From Mesorhizobium huakuii (lineage in GTDB: Bacteria; Pseudomonadota; Alphaproteobacteria; Rhizobiales; Rhizobiaceae), in contig NZ_CP050296.1 of the NCBI RefSeq assembly GCF_014189455.1, forward strand, positions 6,072,001 through 6,136,000: a stretch of DNA of 64,000 bases, given 5' to 3'. The translations under genes and the position numbers were made by a program. Shown piece by piece: positions 18,137-26,974 of this stretch; the first letter of the stretch is position 1; every line of letters starts with the position of its first letter. The notes under the pieces are model-generated. The model was given only the letters and a program-made list of their open reading frames with translations. It did no database searches and was not told the origin of the DNA.

Positions 18137-19111
18137 TTACTTCGCAACCGCCTCGACCCAGACAGCAATCCGTTGCGCCAGGAAAGCCGTGGTCGACGGC
18201 GACAGCGCGTCGCCGGCGATGACGTGATTGTCGGGATCGCCAGTGCTTTCGATGGGGACCAGTTCATGCGCACCACCCCAGCGCCCGGCGATCTCACGCG
18301 TGCGGTCCGGTCGCACAACTTTGTCCATATCCGAGAAGATGAACAGGGCAGGGATATCAGCCTTCTCCACCGGCGCGCCATAGGCGAGTTCTGTCAGCGC
18401 CTGCATCGGCAGCGTCGCGGCAACCGGATATTTGGTGGTCCAGAATTTTTGGTGCAGCGCGTTGCGCGGCGCGAAGCTGCGCTCCTTGCCGATGACCAGT
18501 TCGGCGATCTGCTTGCCCCATGGCATGGTCAGGAGCTCGGCACCGGACGCCCTCACGCCAAAATTGGGGGAGATGAACGCAATGGCCGCCACCCCGTCCG
18601 ATGCGCCTGGCTGCGTTGCCGCCCATGCCGCCAGCGAGCCACCGGTCGAGGTCGAGATGACGATCACCTTGTCGCCGATCGCCCGCCCGATGGCGAGCGC
18701 CTCCTCATAATCGTTGATCCAGGCGTTGATGCTGCCTTGCGCCATCGCCGCGCCGTCCTGCCCGTGACCGGTGAGGCGGGTGTAGAAGAGGTTGGCGTCG
18801 AGCTGGTCGGCGACCTCGTCGGGCAGGGGGCGGACCTCGCCCTTTGAAGCCGAGAAGCCATGGATGTAGACGATCGACAGCGGCGTCTTGGCATGCACCA
18901 TCGGGTTGGCCCAGACGATCTCCTTATCCAGCCCGTCGCGGATACCGGGCACGGCGGCTTCCACCTTTGCCACATAGGCCTGCGGATCGTCACCGATGAC
19001 GGAAGGATCGAAGCGGATCGTGGTGTCGACGGGAACGCGTGGGCCAAGGACGAAGACTAGAGCAAGGACGGCGATCAGGCCCAGCACAGCAAGCACGATC
19101 CGTCGCCCCAT
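18137..19111 (-). CDS. Alpha/beta hydrolase with N-terminal membrane anchor
   Basis: About 324 aa. ATG at 19111 is preferred because GGAG lies 6 bases upstream. A GTG 12 bases further up is possible. The first 25 residues (MGRRIVLAVLGLIAVLALVFVL) form a signal anchor. The hydrolase fold shows YIHGFSAS (oxyanion region), a nucleophile elbow VISTSTGGSLAAW with Ser in S-T-S-T-G in place of the usual GxSxG, an acid in FIFSDMDKVVRP and a His in GDPDNHVIAGD. All triad members are present. Likely an esterase or lipase acting at the membrane or in the periplasm. Substrate unknown. Converges with the helicase gene. Confidence 0.85.
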   Translation of the reverse strand: MGRRIVLAVLGLIAVLALVFVLGPRVPVDTTIRFDPSVIGDDPQAYVAKVEAAVPGIRDGLDKEIVWANPMVHAKTPLSIVYIHGFSASKGEVRPLPDEVADQLDANLFYTRLTGHGQDGAAMAQGSINAWINDYEEALAIGRAIGDKVIVISTSTGGSLAAWAATQPGASDGVAAIAFISPNFGVRASGAELLTMPWGKQIAELVIGKERSFAPRNALHQKFWTTKYPVAATLPMQALTELAYGAPVEKADIPALFIFSDMDKVVRPDRTREIAGRWGGAHELVPIESTGDPDNHVIAGDALSPSTTAFLAQRIAVWVEAVAK

Positions 19112-19204
19112 CGCAGACTCCACGCAACAACAACAAACCTATGGTGGTGGCCATGAACAGGCAACGGCCGTCCAGGCAACCACACCACCAATCCTGTGGG
19201 CATC

Positions 19205-20026
19205 CTATTTGTTGGGCGGCTTGCGCTCGTAATGCAGCGGCCTTGCCTTCCAGCTGGTCATCAAGATGATCACCCACCGGGTGATCGGCCTGGGCAACAA
19301 AGCGAGAAATTTCAGAGGCCAGCTCGTACGGTAGGGAAAGGTGACCTCGAAGCCACCGGATTTGATTGCCTTCACCATGCGGCGCGTCGCCCGGCTGACC
19401 GGCATCAGGCCCGGCATTGGCAGCATGTTCTTTTCGGTCAGCGGCGTGTCGACAAAACCGGGGTTTATCACCTGGACGCGGATGTTCATCTTGTCGAAGT
19501 CATATTTCAGCGACTCGGCCAGGATGTTGATCGCCGCCTTGGTGCCGCCATAGGCGGCCGTCGTCGGCCAGCCGAAATAGGCGGTGACCGATCCGACGAG
19601 CACGACATGGCCGCGCGATCGCACGCGCATATGCTCCACGACCGGCACCAGCCCGTTGATGATGCCGAAATAGTTGACCTCGAAGGACTTGCGAAAGTCG
19701 CTGACGACGAGAGCCTCTCCAGGCGTCGAGATGTAGTTCCCGGCATTGAAGACGGCGAGCACGATCGGGCCGAGCTCTTTCTCGATCGCGGCGACCGTTC
19801 TTGCCATGCGCGGCTCGTCAGTGACATCGCAGGGAAAGGCGGTGACGCTGCCCGGCATCTGCGCAGTCTCGACGATAAGCGTGTCGATCGGATCGTCGTC
19901 CAGTGCGGTTACCGCCACCGCGTAACCCCGGGATGCCAAATCCCTGGCCAGCGAGCGGCCAATGCCGCTGCTGCCGCCCGTGACCCAGGCGACGCCGTGT
20001 TTCGGATCGGCCCGATAGAGTGTCAT
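19205..20026 (-). CDS. SDR family NAD(P)-dependent oxidoreductase
   Basis: 273-aa short-chain dehydrogenase. The Rossmann motif is AWVTGGSSGIGRSLA (residues 13-27), with DVTDEPRM for cofactor contact, FNAGNY (the NAG motif), a catalytic Ser in VLVGSVTAYFG and YGGTK with the YxxxK pair. The last 35 residues (LKFLALLPRPITRWVIILMTS) are hydrophobic and could attach it to the membrane, as in some sphingoid or dihydrosphingosine reductase-like SDRs. Substrate is not assigned. It lies between the membrane-anchored hydrolase and cysK. ATG at 20026. Confidence 0.9.
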   Translation of the reverse strand: MTLYRADPKHGVAWVTGGSSGIGRSLARDLASRGYAVAVTALDDDPIDTLIVETAQMPGSVTAFPCDVTDEPRMARTVAAIEKELGPIVLAVFNAGNYISTPGEALVVSDFRKSFEVNYFGIINGLVPVVEHMRVRSRGHVVLVGSVTAYFGWPTTAAYGGTKAAINILAESLKYDFDKMNIRVQVINPGFVDTPLTEKNMLPMPGLMPVSRATRRMVKAIKSGGFEVTFPYRTSWPLKFLALLPRPITRWVIILMTSWKARPLHYERKPPNK

Positions 20027-20253
20027 GCTGCGCCCTGCCGAGTTTGTTGGTGCCTTGCTCTAGCGGTCAGGAAATCGAATGAAAAGAGTGCTTTTCGACG
20101 TCGGGTGCAAATGAACTGTGCGACATCGAGTCCGGCCTGGAGGGTGCATATACACCGCAGAGCCGGAAATGCGACTGGACCAGGCAAATTCTTGCCTTGA
20201 AACCGAAGCTTCGGGTTTCTAGGGTTTCGGCGCACGCACACAAGGAATCCTGA

Positions 20254-21288
20254 ATGCCCCGTTCTGTGATCGACGCGATCGGCAACACGCCTCTGATCCG
20301 CCTCAACAAAGCTTCCGAAGAAACCGGCTGCGAGATCCTGGGCAAGGCCGAATTCATGAATCCGGGGCAATCGGTCAAGGATCGCGCCGGCCTGTTCATC
20401 ATCCGTGACGCCGAACAGCGCGGCCTGTTGAAGCCGGGCGGTGTCATCGTCGAGGGAACAGCCGGCAACACCGGCATCGGGCTGACGCTGGTCGCCAAGG
20501 CGCTGGGCTATCGCACTGTCATCGTCATTCCCGATACGCAGAGCCAGGAAAAGAAGGACACCATCCGGTTGCTCGGCGCCGAGCTGATCGAGGTGCCGGC
20601 CGTGCCCTACAAGAACCCCAACAATTACGTGAAACTGTCGGGACGGCTGGCCGAGCAGATGGCCAGGAGCGAGCCGAACGGTGCCATCTGGGCCAACCAG
20701 TTCGACAATGTCGCCAACCGCGATGGACATATCCGCACCACCGCGGAGGAAATCTGGGACCAGACCGGCGGCAAGGTCGACGGTTTCGTCTCGGCGGTCG
20801 GTTCCGGCGGCACGCTGGCTGGCGTTGCCTTCGGGCTGAAGGCCAAGAGCAAGGATGTGAAGATCGCGCTCGCCGATCCGCTCGGGGCCGCGCTCTACAG
20901 TTTCTACACCAGCGGCGAATTGAAGTCCGAGGGCAGTTCGATCACCGAAGGCATCGGGCAGGGGCGCATCACTGCCAATCTCGAAGGATTCACACCGGAC
21001 TTCTCGTTCCAGATCAAGGACGAGGACGCACTGCCGATCGTCTTCGACCTGATCCAGGAAGAAGGCCTGTGCGTCGGCGGCTCGACCGGCATAAACATTG
21101 CCGGCGCCATCCGTCTGGCCAGGGAATTGGGTCCCGGCCACACCATCGTGACCATTCTTTGCGACTACGGCACGCGCTATCAGTCGAAGCTGTTCAACCC
21201 GGAATTCCTGCGCGAGAAGAACCTGCCTGTACCGGGCTGGATGGAACTGCAGAGCAAGATTTCGGTGCCTTTCGAAAAGGTCGCGTGA
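20254..21288 (+). CDS. cysK: Cysteine synthase A
   Basis: 344-aa PLP enzyme that makes cysteine from O-acetylserine and sulfide. Motifs: IGNTPLIRLNKASEE at the N-terminus, the PLP lysine in NPGQSVKDRAG (about residue 47), the substrate loop EGTAGNTGIGL, the phosphate-binding VGSGGTLAG and the C-terminal GGSTGINIAGA with the Ser near N1 of PLP. Slightly longer than the E. coli enzyme, with a C-terminal extension (REKNLPVPGWMELQ) typical of one alphaproteobacterial subgroup. Its TGA overlaps the ATG of the AlaX-type gene by one base, so they are coupled. Confidence 0.94.
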   Translation: MPRSVIDAIGNTPLIRLNKASEETGCEILGKAEFMNPGQSVKDRAGLFIIRDAEQRGLLKPGGVIVEGTAGNTGIGLTLVAKALGYRTVIVIPDTQSQEKKDTIRLLGAELIEVPAVPYKNPNNYVKLSGRLAEQMARSEPNGAIWANQFDNVANRDGHIRTTAEEIWDQTGGKVDGFVSAVGSGGTLAGVAFGLKAKSKDVKIALADPLGAALYSFYTSGELKSEGSSITEGIGQGRITANLEGFTPDFSFQIKDEDALPIVFDLIQEEGLCVGGSTGINIAGAIRLARELGPGHTIVTILCDYGTRYQSKLFNPEFLREKNLPVPGWMELQSKISVPFEKVA

Positions 21289-22031
21289 TGGCGCACAAGA
21301 CGGAAGCGCTGTTTCGCGACGATGCCTATCTCAGCACGGCGGACGCGACGGTCGTTGCCGTCAACGAGCGCGGCGGCATCATTCTCGACCGGACCATATT
21401 CTACGCCACCTCGGGCGGCCAGCCGGGCGATACCGGCTATCTCGAACGCGCCGATGGCAGCCGCATCGCCATTGCCGCCACCATCACGGGTGAGACCAAG
21501 GACGAGATCATCCATGTGCCGGCGCCGGAGCAGGCGGCCTTAGCGGTTGGCGAGAAGGTCAAACTCGCCATTGACTGGGAGCGCCGGCACCTGTTGATGC
21601 GCATGCACGCGGCTTGCCACCTGCTTACAGTCGTTTGCCCATTTCCGATCACCGGTGCGGCGGTTTCCGAGGACGACAGCCGTGTCGATTTCGACATTCC
21701 GGACGCCAGCTTCTCGAAGGAAGAGGTGACCGCGCGCCTGATGGATCTGGTGCGGGCCAATCATCCGATTTTCACCAGGATGATCAGCGACGAGGAACTC
21801 GCCGCGAATCCCAGCCTGGTAAAGTCGAAGAACGTCCGGCCGCCGGTTGGCACCGGCAGGATCCGCCTTGTCTGCATCGGTGACAACGCCTCGGTGGACA
21901 GCCAGCCCTGCGGTGGCACGCATGTCAAAAGCACCGGTGAAATCGGCGAAATCCACATCGGCAAGATCGAGAAGAAGGGCCGTGAGAACAGGCGCTTCCG
22001 CATCCGCTTCGGCCCGATGCCGGCGAACTGA
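21288..22031 (+). CDS. Alanyl-tRNA editing protein (AlaX-like)
   Basis: 247-aa free-standing homologue of the AlaRS editing domain. It hydrolyses mischarged Ser- or Gly-tRNA(Ala). The zinc site is visible as HAACH (HxxxH, about residues 106-110) and C-GGTH in SQPCGGTHVKSTGE (about residue 210). The N-terminal TIFYATSGGQPGDTGYL is the conserved beta-barrel part of the long AlaX forms. Start ATG at 21288 overlaps the cysK stop (TGATG). Pairing with cysteine synthase suggests joint expression, although no direct biochemical link is evident. Confidence 0.92.
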   Translation: MAHKTEALFRDDAYLSTADATVVAVNERGGIILDRTIFYATSGGQPGDTGYLERADGSRIAIAATITGETKDEIIHVPAPEQAALAVGEKVKLAIDWERRHLLMRMHAACHLLTVVCPFPITGAAVSEDDSRVDFDIPDASFSKEEVTARLMDLVRANHPIFTRMISDEELAANPSLVKSKNVRPPVGTGRIRLVCIGDNASVDSQPCGGTHVKSTGEIGEIHIGKIEKKGRENRRFRIRFGPMPAN

Positions 22032-22082
22032 GGTCGGACAGCACTTGGCTTTCTATAACTGGTCAGGCGATCCTGAGATACC

Positions 22083-22922
22083 TTACGCTAGGTGACGGAA
22101 ACTGGAAGGTGGTCGCTCCACCCACGCCTCGATCTGCTCGGTGACGAACTTGGCTGCCTGATGGTGGATGAAGTGACCGGCGCCGGGCAAGGCCACCAGT
22201 GCGGTCACGTTGTCGACCTCGCGGAACGTGCCGTCAAAAGCGCTGGCCGGGACATAAGGATCGTCGGTGCCGAACAGCACCAGGGTCGGTGCCTTGACGA
22301 GAGGCAACGGCCCTAAGTCAGGCACTCTGCCAAGCGGTATGTTGGCCCTGTAGTAGCCCAGCATCGCCTCCGGATCGGATCGCCTGAGGGAGTCCACCAG
22401 GGCTTGCCTGTCCGCCGGATCAGTGACCCATGCGCAGAGTTCGTTGATGTCCAGCATCTGGGCTGCGCCCGGTACCTGGAAGCGGCGTATATAGCCGGTG
22501 ATCTCGGCATTGGCCGGATCGGCAATCGCACGCAGATGATTGCGCGGGTGCGGAGTCGACAACAGGACGAGATGGCGCACGACCTGCGGCACTCGTGTGG
22601 CCAGCCACCATGCGATGATACCGCCCCAATCGTGGCCGACAATCGCGGCCTGGGTCAGCTTTTCAGCGGCGAGAACGGCCAGCACGTCGTTGACCAGGTT
22701 TGCCAGCAGATAGTTGCCGTAACCCTGCGGCGCATCGCTTTGTCCGAAGCCACGCAGGTCCGGCGCGATCACGCGATAGCGGCCGCAAAGCGCCTGCATC
22801 TGCCGGCGCCAGCCCATTCCATGATCCGGAAAGCCGTGCAGAAAGACGATCGGCGGGCCAGAGCCCGCCGCCGTGTAGTGCAATTTGACGTTGCCGTTGA
22901 CCGCGATCCTGGATTCGAACAT
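22083..22922 (-). CDS. Epoxide-hydrolase-like alpha/beta hydrolase
   Basis: 279 aa starting at ATG 22922 (MFESRIAVNGNVKLHY). An upstream extension to 23078 runs into the outer membrane protein gene and is rejected. Motifs: FLHGFPDHGMGW (the HGxP oxyanion motif of epoxide hydrolases), nucleophile elbow VGHDWGG with Asp as nucleophile (about residue 104), an acid in FGTDDPYVP and His in GAGHFIHH. An Asp nucleophile points to epoxide hydrolase or haloalkane/fluoroacetate dehalogenase activity. It follows the outer membrane protein gene by 34 bp and is probably co-transcribed with it. It lies near a P450, which could supply an epoxide. That link is inference. Confidence 0.88.
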   Translation of the reverse strand: MFESRIAVNGNVKLHYTAAGSGPPIVFLHGFPDHGMGWRRQMQALCGRYRVIAPDLRGFGQSDAPQGYGNYLLANLVNDVLAVLAAEKLTQAAIVGHDWGGIIAWWLATRVPQVVRHLVLLSTPHPRNHLRAIADPANAEITGYIRRFQVPGAAQMLDINELCAWVTDPADRQALVDSLRRSDPEAMLGYYRANIPLGRVPDLGPLPLVKAPTLVLFGTDDPYVPASAFDGTFREVDNVTALVALPGAGHFIHHQAAKFVTEQIEAWVERPPSSFRHLA

Positions 22923-22956
22923 CGCGCCCAAGCTCACCGCGCGCCGGTTACTGCGG

Positions 22957-23877
22957 TCACATTTTGACTTCGAGACGAAGGAACGGTCCGTGGAAGGTCT
23001 GGGTGGTACTGTCCGCATTGATAAGCAGATTGTGCCACTGCTCGATCTTGTAGCCCGCCGTAAAGGTGGCGCCGGCAAGAGGGGTCCAACTCAGGCCGGC
23101 CGAGGCGTCGAGATTGGTCACGGTCTGATTGGCGGACTGGCTTGCCACCGTGATTGAGCCCTTTTGACCCGTTGTGAAGTCGTAGTTGAATCCGGCGCGG
23201 TTTTCACGGCGGCCCCACATGACGGAGCCGGAAACCGCGCCTGTCAGTCCCCAGGTTTCACTCAGCGGATAGTATGCCTCGGCGCCAACACGCGGGCCAA
23301 TGCCCCAATATTCCGACGATCCTACCTTGTCGACGGTACCGCCCTTGTCGGCAGCATTGTCCGGGGAGAATCTTTCAAAGACATCGGCTCTTTCATCCGA
23401 ATGCACCAGACGCAGACCGCCAAAGAACCGAATATCGGCGGCCTGAACCTTGACGTGCTTGCCGACATCGAAATCGAACGCCTGGAAGTTGTAGTCGTCG
23501 CCGTAGCCTATGGTCAAAAAGCCTGGGTCGCTGCCCGTTATCTGGCCACTCTCTTGCCAAGAACGGTTCTTGCCTAAATGAAACGCGCCTGCAAGGCGCC
23601 AGTCCATGTCTGAAGAAATCTGCTTGGTCAGCGCGACCGAACCTGAGAAGTCACCATTGCTGTTTCCAAGCTTGTCGGTGACTCCGGTCTTGTCGTCCTG
23701 GTGGACGTTGTTTTGATAAAACGCGCCCTCGAAAGCGATCTTGACGCGGGAATCGATCACCGACTGGTCTGTGACCTTCGCATCCTCCGCATGCGCGGCA
23801 ACCACGCCTGCGGAAGTCACCGAAGCAGCGGACGCCGCTACAGTCGCCAACAATTTACCAGGTGCCCGAGCCCGCAT
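22957..23877 (-). CDS. Beta-barrel outer membrane protein (Lpg1974-like)
   Basis: 306 aa with a signal peptide (MRARAPGKLLATVAASAASV..., cleavage near AHA-EDA). The mature part alternates polar and aromatic residues as in beta barrels. The stretch YWGIGPRVGAEAYYPLSETW followed by VSGSVMWGRRE is typical of the Legionella Lpg1974 major outer membrane protein family, and GDDYNFQAFDFDVGK resembles its earlier strand. The last residues (GPFLRLEVKM) end in Met, not in the common C-terminal Phe. Role: probably a pore or adhesin, not provable. Divergent from the P450 gene and upstream of the epoxide-hydrolase-like gene. Confidence 0.72.
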   Translation of the reverse strand: MRARAPGKLLATVAASAASVTSAGVVAAHAEDAKVTDQSVIDSRVKIAFEGAFYQNNVHQDDKTGVTDKLGNSNGDFSGSVALTKQISSDMDWRLAGAFHLGKNRSWQESGQITGSDPGFLTIGYGDDYNFQAFDFDVGKHVKVQAADIRFFGGLRLVHSDERADVFERFSPDNAADKGGTVDKVGSSEYWGIGPRVGAEAYYPLSETWGLTGAVSGSVMWGRRENRAGFNYDFTTGQKGSITVASQSANQTVTNLDASAGLSWTPLAGATFTAGYKIEQWHNLLINADSTTQTFHGPFLRLEVKM

Positions 23878-24018
23878 ACTAACCCCCGTTTAGAATCTTG
23901 CCCCAAAACCAACATTACACACATAACCTAACGGCACATTGCAGCAAGTCCGGCCAGCAACTTTGCGGGGTAGTGTTGCTGCTTTGCCACGATGCCTCGG
24001 TAGCGCCGTTGGACAGAT

Positions 24019-25272
24019 GTGGTAAGCGTCGCGCTGGGGCTGACCGAGCCGCGACCGACAGGGGGTTTGGTGGACAATCCAGCGCAAATCGAAAGCGTGC
24101 TCAACAACCTGGTCTATGTGCTTTTCGCCCAGAGCGGGCAGGTGGGGCCGAACGGGAAAGCCCGAGATCTCGGCAATCTCCCGGTCTTCGACAATCCCGA
24201 GGCCGTCGACGTCATCGTCAAGGCGCCAGAGCTCTTCCGAAAAAACTTCTCCCTGATCTCGGCCCTAGGTTTCAGCCGCTTCAACACCAATGATGAGGAC
24301 TGGTCTGGCCGGCGCGCCATCACCCAGGATATTTATCTGTCGGCCGCCAGGCCGGCGCAGCAGCATCCCGTGGCGGAAATCTTCGCCGCCTGTCTGTCCA
24401 GTAGCGAGGCTACGCTGCCCGCAATTCAGCAAGCTTTGTTCGCCGCATCGATGACGATATTTTACCGGGCTTTCGGCCTTGTTCCCGACAGGGCGGCGAC
24501 GCTATTGCTGCTCGACAGGGTCCGCGATGTGCTGAGGCGTCTCCAATATTATTCCTGGGTGACGCCGACGACCGCCGAACGTGCGAACGCCATCCAGGAT
24601 GCTCGCGCGGTGGTTGCCGATTTCGCATCGCTGCTGATGGCGGATCCCAGGGCCGCTGCGGAGATGGACCGCTTTAAAAGCGAAGCCACTGATGTCGAAG
24701 GCTTTTCGCCGGTGGAAGAGTTCGTCATGAATTTCTTCGCCGGCGTCGAGACAACGGTCACGACTGCACTTTGGGTCATCGATCGGCTGGGGGCCAACCA
24801 GCAGGTGCAGGAGCGCATCCATGCCGAGGTTCTCTCGGGCGAGGCGCAGACGCCGTACACCGATTGCATGATCAATGAGACGATGCGCTATTTCCCTCCG
24901 ATACCGTTCCTGACCCGGGAAGTCGGCGCCGATACGGTTCTCGACGGACGGAACCTCTCCGCCGGGCAACTGATCATGGTATCGATCGTCGGTGTGCACC
25001 AGAATCCGGCCTTCTGGTCAAACCCGCACGTCTTCGATGCCAGCCGCAAGGAATTCATGGAGAACAGCTTCGACCGACGGGCCTTTATTCCCTTCCTTAC
25101 CGGACCACGCATGTGCGGTGGCGCTCGTCTCGGTCGGCTGGAAGTTAAGGAGGCGATTCTGGCCGTTGTGCGGCAGTTCGCATTCAGTCGTGCCGACGAT
25201 ATAATCCGGTTCGACTATGCGCTGGCGTTGCGGCCCGCGCAGGGGTCTTCGGTTAGTGTTTCGCGTCGATGA
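24019..25272 (+). CDS. Cytochrome P450
   Basis: 417-aa soluble bacterial P450. The I-helix oxygen-activation motif is FFAGVETTVTTALW, the K-helix ExxR is NETMRYFPP, and the heme loop is FIPFLTGPRMCGGA with the thiolate Cys at residue 366. No transmembrane anchor. Start is uncertain: GTG at 24019 gives the longest frame, while GTG at 24070 (VDNPAQIES) follows a purine-rich AGGGGG. Redox partners are not next to it. Substrate unknown. It is convergent with the sulfotransferase gene and divergent from the outer membrane protein, in the middle of an accessory cluster of tailoring-type enzymes. Confidence 0.92.
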   Translation: MVSVALGLTEPRPTGGLVDNPAQIESVLNNLVYVLFAQSGQVGPNGKARDLGNLPVFDNPEAVDVIVKAPELFRKNFSLISALGFSRFNTNDEDWSGRRAITQDIYLSAARPAQQHPVAEIFAACLSSSEATLPAIQQALFAASMTIFYRAFGLVPDRAATLLLLDRVRDVLRRLQYYSWVTPTTAERANAIQDARAVVADFASLLMADPRAAAEMDRFKSEATDVEGFSPVEEFVMNFFAGVETTVTTALWVIDRLGANQQVQERIHAEVLSGEAQTPYTDCMINETMRYFPPIPFLTREVGADTVLDGRNLSAGQLIMVSIVGVHQNPAFWSNPHVFDASRKEFMENSFDRRAFIPFLTGPRMCGGARLGRLEVKEAILAVVRQFAFSRADDIIRFDYALALRPAQGSSVSVSRR

Positions 25273-25281
25273 CAGGTTAGA

Positions 25282-26091
25282 TCAGGCATGGTCCCGCCAA
25301 AACCGTCGGATCAAGGCGCCGAATTGCCTTCCGATCATGTCCTTGAAGTCGACACCTTGCGCATAGCGTCTGCTTGTCGACGTGGCATTTGACTTCAGCT
25401 CGAAGCCCGGGAGCCAGTTGCTTATTGTGGCGGATACGTTCTCCTGTTGGTTCGCGATAAAGTCCTCATAGAAGACGTGTGCCACCCTGTTCCGATCAAC
25501 GGTGTTCAGATAATTCTTCCACCTGATCTCGCCATTCAAAATGTGTTGCGCGGCATCTCGGACCACCCTCTCGTTCAAAACTGCGACCGTTGGAATTCCA
25601 GGCAATGTCTCCTGGCTGTCGAATGGCTGGCCCGTCTGAAGCACCGAGAGCAAGCTTATGGTCTGATCGATCTTGTTTCTCCTGGAGAGGAAAACGTAGA
25701 ACGAGTTGTCGTCGTCGACGCCGATTGAACTGCGTGCGAATGGCAGGTTCTCATAAAATATCTTTGCGCTGAACACGCCGTTCTCGGTTCTTTTCTCCAT
25801 GAGATGGCGACCGTATGCCGGCCCCTGCTCATTGAGTGTCTCGAGGTCCATCGTGTTGTCAGCCGACCAGCGTCTCATCAACGGCAAGGCGTACAGCCAC
25901 TGAAAATACTCGGTCGGTAGTCCCAGACCAAACTGTTGCAACACCTGACAATAGGAATGCCCCGCCGTTCGCGGGGTCGTACAGATCAGGATCTTGGCGG
26001 GATTTTCGATTGAGCTTTGGCGATCATAGGTCGCGGCGACATATTCGCTGTACAAATCGTCGAAATGCATTTTTGGAACCAACTCCGCCAC
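25282..26091 (-). CDS. Stf0-type sulfotransferase
   Basis: 269 aa. ICTTPRTAGHSYCQV (about residues 36-50) followed by GLPTEYF matches the PAPS 5'-phosphosulfate loop and the substrate segment of the Stf0 (trehalose 2-sulfotransferase) family. FLSRRNKIDQTISLL (about residues 133-147) fits the 3'-phosphate binding region. It would transfer sulfate from PAPS to a sugar or other hydroxyl. The tail (RQFGALIRRFWRDHA) is basic. It is the last gene of a minus-strand run after two genes at 26108 and 26974 and ends 9 bp from the P450 stop. Base composition looks less GC-rich than the neighbours, a possible sign of transfer. Confidence 0.78.
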   Translation of the reverse strand: MAELVPKMHFDDLYSEYVAATYDRQSSIENPAKILICTTPRTAGHSYCQVLQQFGLGLPTEYFQWLYALPLMRRWSADNTMDLETLNEQGPAYGRHLMEKRTENGVFSAKIFYENLPFARSSIGVDDDNSFYVFLSRRNKIDQTISLLSVLQTGQPFDSQETLPGIPTVAVLNERVVRDAAQHILNGEIRWKNYLNTVDRNRVAHVFYEDFIANQQENVSATISNWLPGFELKSNATSTSRRYAQGVDFKDMIGRQFGALIRRFWRDHA

Positions 26092-26107
26092 GACCAGAAT
26101 CCAAATT

Positions 26108-26974
26108 TCAGACTGCGGACAGGAACCCCAGGATGAGCAGAGCCTGGTCCAGTGTCATCAGCGACGGCGGATCGCCGGCATCGATGTTGTCGACAAGCCA
26201 CAGATCAGGCCGTGCCAGCCGCGTGCGCTCGATAGCCTGCCGGTCAATGACCTGGCTGCCGCGACCGTACATCAGCAGGATGCGAGCGTCGATCTTGGCG
26301 GCGATCGGGAAAAGATCGTATTCGCGGCCGGTCAGGGCGCCGAAATTTCCCGTCGTGGCCGGGTCATAGGCGAGCCGGAAGCCATCGGGACCGGCGGCGA
26401 TCCGGTTCTCGACATAGCGGTTGAACACTGTATCCTCGACCGGGCTCATGACGGCTCTGGTGGCGCTTAGATAGTTCCTGGCCGCCGCGCGGGTTTCGAA
26501 CGCAAGTGTACTTTCCCTGAGGACTTCGTTTCTCATCGCGTCAACCTTCGGCCCGCCGACCATGGGGACGTCGTTGAGAATGATTCTCGCGGCCTTGGAG
26601 CGGGTCATCTGCAGAAACAGCAGCAAAATCGTACCGCCCCACGACGTGCCGATGAAGTGGTTCTCCGTACCGGCGAACTCGCCGAGCGCGCGCAGGCATT
26701 TGGAGTAGACGTTGATGTCGTATCCCGACCCCAGATAGGCGCTGCGCCCGCGCCCCAGCAAGTCGGGACAGATAACCAGGAAGCCATTGCGGCACAGGAA
26801 GGTGGCGAGATAGTCGAAGTCGGCACCATTGCCGGCAAAGCCGTGCAGGCAGAACACCGTTGCGCGCGGCGTGCCGACCGGCCGCCAGATGCGCACGAAC
26901 ATTGCGGCATAGCGGTCATCCAGCCGGATGAGGATTTCTTGCGTCAGCGCCTCGGCGGAACCGGCCGGATCCAT
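26108..26974 (-). CDS. Alpha/beta hydrolase fold protein with an apparently degenerate catalytic triad
   Basis: 288 aa. FCLHGFAGNGADFDYLA and CPDLLGRGRSAYL are the normal early hydrolase strands, and the nucleophile elbow is FIGTSWGGTIL with Ser (about residue 110). The two other triad positions look changed: where family members have RGxxSD, this protein reads MYGRGSQVID, and where they have GxGHxPxL it reads DAGDPPSLM, so Asp becomes Gln and His becomes Asp. If this alignment is right, hydrolysis by the normal mechanism is unlikely. The start ATG overlaps the stop of the upstream small gene, and the sulfotransferase follows 16 bp downstream. Confidence 0.82.
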   Translation of the reverse strand: MDPAGSAEALTQEILIRLDDRYAAMFVRIWRPVGTPRATVFCLHGFAGNGADFDYLATFLCRNGFLVICPDLLGRGRSAYLGSGYDINVYSKCLRALGEFAGTENHFIGTSWGGTILLLFLQMTRSKAARIILNDVPMVGGPKVDAMRNEVLRESTLAFETRAAARNYLSATRAVMSPVEDTVFNRYVENRIAAGPDGFRLAYDPATTGNFGALTGREYDLFPIAAKIDARILLMYGRGSQVIDRQAIERTRLARPDLWLVDNIDAGDPPSLMTLDQALLILGFLSAV

